Shown here: one piece after another, positions 7,318 through 9,604 of the stretch
How positions within the stretch are numbered: position 1 is the stretch's first letter
Layout of the letters: the number at the start of each line of letters is the position of its first letter
DNA from: Rhodobacterales bacterium UBA7416
GTDB lineage: Bacteria; Pseudomonadota; Alphaproteobacteria; Rhodobacterales; Rhodobacteraceae
NCBI GenBank assembly: GCA_002469545.1
Contig: DKMK01000025.1
Coordinates: forward strand, 1 to 9,604
Reading direction: 5' to 3'
Length of the DNA: 9,604 bases
Notes under the pieces: model-generated
Database searches by the model: none
What the model was told of the DNA's origin: nothing
Seen by the model: only the letters and a program-made list of their open reading frames with translations
Translations under genes and position numbers: made by a program

Positions 7318-7347
7318 TCCATTCGTTCCCTAGGTTGGCGTCCCCAT

Positions 7348-7382
7348 AACAAAAAGCCCCGCACAATGGCGGGGCTTTTGTT
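7348..7382. terminator. Bidirectional Rho-independent terminator
   Basis: A GC-rich stem AGCCCCGC (7355-7362) / GCGGGGCT (7369-7376) with an ACAATG loop is extended by A/T pairs: AAAA before and TTTT after, then AAC/GTT with one bulged A. The T-rich side faces out on both strands, so it can stop ibpA transcription on the plus strand and the dehydrogenase message on the minus strand, whose stop codon is only 15 bases away. Confidence 0.88.
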
Positions 7383-7397
7383 GTTTTCGTGATTTGA

Positions 7398-8876
7398 TTA
7401 TTTCACTGAGTGGCAGATGTATTTTAATTCTAGGAAATCGTCCATGCCGTGGTGCGATCCTTCGCGGCCTAGGCCAGATTGCTTGATCCCGCCAAATGGC
7501 GCAACTTCGTTTGAAATTAGGCCAGAATTCACGCCAACCATCCCGTATTCCAAACCCTCTTGCATGCGTGTGATGCGATTGAAATCGTTGGAATAGAAGT
7601 ATGAAGCCAATCCGAAGATTGTGTCATTCGCAGCGGCCAAAACCTCCTCTTCGGTTTCGAATTTGAACAATGGTGCAACTGGGCCGAATGTTTCGTCCTG
7701 TGTTACCATCATATCCGATGTGACATCCGTTAGGATGGTCGCCTCGAAAAATGATCCACCCAGTGCGTGGCGCTTGCCACCCGTCAAGATTTTCGCACCC
7801 TTAGCAACCGCGTCGGCGATATGCGCTTCGACTTTGTCGACTGCTTTCATTTCGATCAATGGGCCGGAAATTGTGCCCTGTTCCAAACCATCGCCAACCT
7901 TCAGGTCATTGACCCGTTTGGCCAGTTTTTCTGCAAAGGCATCATAAACGCCAGCTTGGACATAAATGCGATTTGCACAAACGCATGTTTGGCCATTGTT
8001 GCGGTATTTTGAAATGATTGCGCCTTCGACCGCGTCGTCTAAATCGGCATCATCGAATACGATGAACGGGGCGTTGCCACCTAATTCCAATGACAATTTC
8101 ATAATTTGATCGGATGCTTGGCGCATCAGGATGCGGCCAACTTGCGTGGAACCTGTGAACGTTAATTTGCGCACTGCTGGGTTTGAACAAAACTCTTTGC
8201 CGATATCGCTCGACTGAGAAGAGGTTATAACGCTGAATACACCTTTGGGCACACCCGCACGTTCCGCGATCACGGCAATTGCCAGCGCAGACAATGGTGT
8301 CAAATGCGCAGGCATTGCGACGAATGAACAACCTGATGCCAATGCAGGCGCCAATTTTCGTGCGATCATTGCGGCGGGGAAATTCCACGGGGTGATGGAT
8401 GTTACAACGCCGATGGGTTGTTTGATGACGGTGATGCGCTTGTCACGCATGTGGCCAGGGATCGTTTCGCCGTAAATACGTTTCGCCTCTTCTGCGAACC
8501 ATTCAAAGAAGCTGGCGGCATAGCCAATTTCGCCGATACCTTCGGCCAATGGTTTGCCCATTTCAGCAGTAAGAATTGCGCCAAGGTCGGCTGCATTTTC
8601 CAACATCAAAGCATGCATTTTACGCACGATCGTACCGCGTTCCTTAGCGGCGAATTTTGCCCACTCTTTTTGAGCAATGGTGGCAGCCGCGATTGCTTGT
8701 TTCGCCGCATCAACACCCATATCAGGCAAAGTCGCAATAACATCACCGCGTGCGGGGTTTACGACATCAAATGTTTTACCATCTGGCGCATCAACCCATT
8801 CGCCTGCGATAAAGGCTTGGGTCGCCAAAAGAGACGGGTCTTTCAAAAGTGATTTAAGATTTGTGTGATCTAACAT
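7398..8876 (-). CDS. gabD: Succinate-semialdehyde dehydrogenase, GabD type
   Basis: This is an aldehyde dehydrogenase that should oxidise succinate semialdehyde to succinate with NAD(P)+, the last step of GABA breakdown, in the cytoplasm. The 492 residues match the full family length. Visible are N165 (TPWNFP), the coenzyme loop FTGSTQVG (240-247), the general base E264 in LELGGNAPF, the nucleophile C298 in GQTCVCANR, where the second cysteine C300 is typical of SSADH, and E395/F397 in ETFGPV. The C-terminal GGIKQSGLGREG is also GabD-like. It is odd in the coenzyme pocket: the usual VxKPA(S/E) is VAMPAH, with M188 and H191, and the following VTGS is ITSS (219-220). The ATG has AGGA 7 bases upstream (minus strand of 8884-8887). 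No gabT is adjacent. Other semialdehyde substrates, such as glutarate semialdehyde, remain possible. Confidence 0.88.
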   Translation of the reverse strand: MLDHTNLKSLLKDPSLLATQAFIAGEWVDAPDGKTFDVVNPARGDVIATLPDMGVDAAKQAIAAATIAQKEWAKFAAKERGTIVRKMHALMLENAADLGAILTAEMGKPLAEGIGEIGYAASFFEWFAEEAKRIYGETIPGHMRDKRITVIKQPIGVVTSITPWNFPAAMIARKLAPALASGCSFVAMPAHLTPLSALAIAVIAERAGVPKGVFSVITSSQSSDIGKEFCSNPAVRKLTFTGSTQVGRILMRQASDQIMKLSLELGGNAPFIVFDDADLDDAVEGAIISKYRNNGQTCVCANRIYVQAGVYDAFAEKLAKRVNDLKVGDGLEQGTISGPLIEMKAVDKVEAHIADAVAKGAKILTGGKRHALGGSFFEATILTDVTSDMMVTQDETFGPVAPLFKFETEEEVLAAANDTIFGLASYFYSNDFNRITRMQEGLEYGMVGVNSGLISNEVAPFGGIKQSGLGREGSHHGMDDFLELKYICHSVK

Positions 8877-8926
8877 GTCAGGGTCCTACAGTCGTTAAAA
8901 CGTTGCTGTATACTGCGTGGCACAAT

Positions 8927-8955
8927 CCTGAATGTGGTGCAATGAAAACCCTGAA
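8927..8955. repeat. Pair of CCTGAAT direct repeats upstream of gabD
   Basis: CCTGAAT occurs at 8927-8933 and 8949-8955, 22 bp apart start to start (about two helical turns), in the 86-bp gap between the cupin gene and gabD. It may be a paired regulator site near a gabD promoter, or chance. No confident -35/-10 pair was found in this gap on the minus strand. Confidence 0.22.
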
Positions 8956-8962
8956 TTACGAC

Positions 8963-9346
8963 TTATTTTCGTGCGCACAGGTCGGTTAAGTCGATATAGT
9001 TGTCGTCAACATCGGTGATGCCTGTGCGGATTTCAATCGCAATTAATGGAATCTTGCCGTGGTTCTCGATGCGGTGAAATGTTCCTGCCGGAATAAGCGT
9101 TTCTTCCTCTTCTAACAGGCGGATCGCACCAGTGGGTAAATTGACGGCGGCGCAACCTTCGACGATCAGAATTTTTTTGCGCGTGTACAAATGGCATTCG
9201 GGTGTCAAAAAACCGCCAACAGGGATCGTCATTTGCATGATTAAAACGCGATTGTTACGCATTAATTCAACGCGCTGTGCTGGCTCAATGTTCTTAATTG
9301 AAACAGGTTGTGCATTTTGTTTTTCAAATTTGGCGATCGTTCCCAT
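8963..9346 (-). CDS. Small stand-alone cupin, related to mannose-6-phosphate isomerase type II C-terminal domain
   Basis: This is a 127-residue single-domain cupin. Its layout, including LIVEGCAAVNL (60-70) and ETLIPAGTFHRIENHGKIPLIAIEI's core (82-106), resembles the C-terminal cupin of type II mannose-6-phosphate isomerase/GDP-mannose pyrophosphorylase, in which WVVVSGTA and IPAGxxHRLEN are typical. Compared with the usual HxHRAEH in cupin motif 1, this protein has CHLYTRKK (51-58): H52 is kept, but the second histidine is Y54 and the glutamate is K57. H91 of motif 2 is kept. Metal binding and isomerase activity are therefore doubtful, and a sensing or binding role is as likely. A longer frame reaches back to 9433, but the ATG at 9344-9346 has GAGGA 4 bases upstream, and the extra stretch runs into the promoter region of the divergent gene. 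It precedes gabD by 86 bp and may be co-transcribed with it. Confidence 0.75.
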   Translation of the reverse strand: MGTIAKFEKQNAQPVSIKNIEPAQRVELMRNNRVLIMQMTIPVGGFLTPECHLYTRKKILIVEGCAAVNLPTGAIRLLEEEETLIPAGTFHRIENHGKIPLIAIEIRTGITDVDDNYIDLTDLCARK

Positions 9347-9396
9347 AGAATCCTCATCTCTTTTTAAAATCTTACGGGGAATTTGGTTAATGAAAG

Positions 9397-9427
9397 TTGA
9401 ACTTTGGGCGGCAAAGCACGATATAAG
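9397..9427 (+). promoter_or_regulatory. Candidate housekeeping promoter of the DUF1523-type gene
   Basis: TTGAAC (9397-9402) followed after 19 bases by TATAAG (9422-9427) gives a plausible -35/-10 pair about 30 bases before the ATG at 9456. The spacer is slightly long; GATATA at 9420 would give 17 bases. This sits in the 109-bp gap between two divergent genes. Confidence 0.4.
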
Positions 9428-9446
9428 ATACAACAGTATCTGATCG
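9419..9446. promoter_or_regulatory. Palindrome overlapping the promoter and start region of the DUF1523-type gene
   Basis: AGATAC (9426-9431) and GTATCT (9436-9441) form a perfect inverted repeat with an AACA centre, flanked by a further pair CGAT (9419-9422) / ATCG (9443-9446). It overlaps the candidate -10 and probable transcription start and ends next to the GGA that would act as ribosome binding site. It could be a repressor site or a small hairpin in the leader. Confidence 0.35.
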
Positions 9447-9455
9447 GATTTTTCT

Positions 9456-9604
9456 ATGCGTTTATTTAAATGGTTAATTATCTTGTTCGTCGTCGCCTTT
9501 ATTGGGTCGATAATGCATTACACTTTGCCACAACGCGACGTGGTGCGTATTTTGGACGCTTATGAAAAACGCATGGACGTCGCCGCAAACAGTTTTTTCT
9601 GGGC
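9456..9604 (+). CDS. DUF1523-type membrane protein, 3' end outside window
   Basis: Forty-nine codons are visible before the window edge. The protein starts MRLFKWLIILFVVAFIGSIMHYTLPQ, a single N-terminal membrane segment (about 4-20) ending in HYTLPQRDVVRI (21-32). The HYTLPQ-D-VRI pattern, with a later NSFFW (45-49), is what I recall from DUF1523 proteins of Rhodobacterales, whose function is unknown. The start ATG has a weak GGA at 9446-9448, 7 bases upstream. It is transcribed away from the cupin gene, probably from the promoter at 9397-9427. The family call rests on a short stretch and on memory, without a search. Confidence 0.6.
   Translation, partial: MRLFKWLIILFVVAFIGSIMHYTLPQRDVVRILDAYEKRMDVAANSFFW

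Noticed and set aside
8894..8903. CGTT-AA-AACG palindrome upstream of gabD
   Set aside because: Only 4-bp arms in AT-rich sequence; expected often by chance.
9347..9433. 29-residue N-terminal extension of the cupin
   Set aside because: It runs through the divergent promoter region, has no similarity to cupins, and a better ribosome site precedes the ATG at 9344-9346.
1..9604. CRISPR array, tRNA/rRNA, insertion sequence or phage/defence genes
   Set aside because: No repeat-spacer series, tRNA-like cloverleaf, transposase or nuclease motifs were seen; the window is ordinary, densely packed metabolic and stress genes.

Overview
The window looks like chromosomal DNA of an alphaproteobacterium, most probably a marine Rhodobacterales (roseobacter-type) species of moderate GC. 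I infer this from the type of glcDEF operon, the IbpA-like heat-shock gene with an apparent RpoH promoter and ROSE-like leader, a DUF1523-type protein, and the gene content overall. No database search was possible. Genes are densely packed, and I see no tRNA, rRNA, IS element, phage gene or CRISPR array.

Layout. Positions 2-1798 hold the 3' part of a large membrane-anchored protein with a von Willebrand A-like edge and a glutamine-amidotransferase-like fold; its 5' end lies outside the window. A 61-bp gap with a perfect 8-bp inverted repeat precedes glcD-glcE-glcF (1860-5709), three translationally coupled genes for the membrane-associated glycolate oxidase that turns glycolate into glyoxylate. 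A secreted trypsin-fold protease (5785-6576) follows on the same strand. Next comes a small heat-shock protein gene, ibpA/hsp20 (6737-7222), whose leader carries a good heat-shock sigma-factor promoter match and two G-bulged hairpins, the second hiding the ribosome binding site. A strong bidirectional terminator (7348-7382) separates these plus-strand genes from two minus-strand genes: a GabD-type succinate-semialdehyde dehydrogenase (7398-8876) and a small stand-alone cupin (8963-9346). A divergent promoter region leads to the start of a DUF1523-type membrane protein (9456 to the edge).

How the genes work together. GlcDEF and GabD are both carbon-scavenging functions: glycolate is a phytoplankton exudate, and succinate semialdehyde comes from GABA or polyamine breakdown into the TCA cycle. 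The glycolate genes have no linked glcC regulator, glcA permease or malate synthase here. The GabD gene has no adjacent gabT.

The most notable features are the probable double heat control of ibpA (sigma-32-like promoter plus RNA thermometer), which also moves the gene start 75 bases downstream of the longest reading frame; unusual residues in the coenzyme pocket of the GabD-like enzyme; and loss of metal ligands in the cupin.
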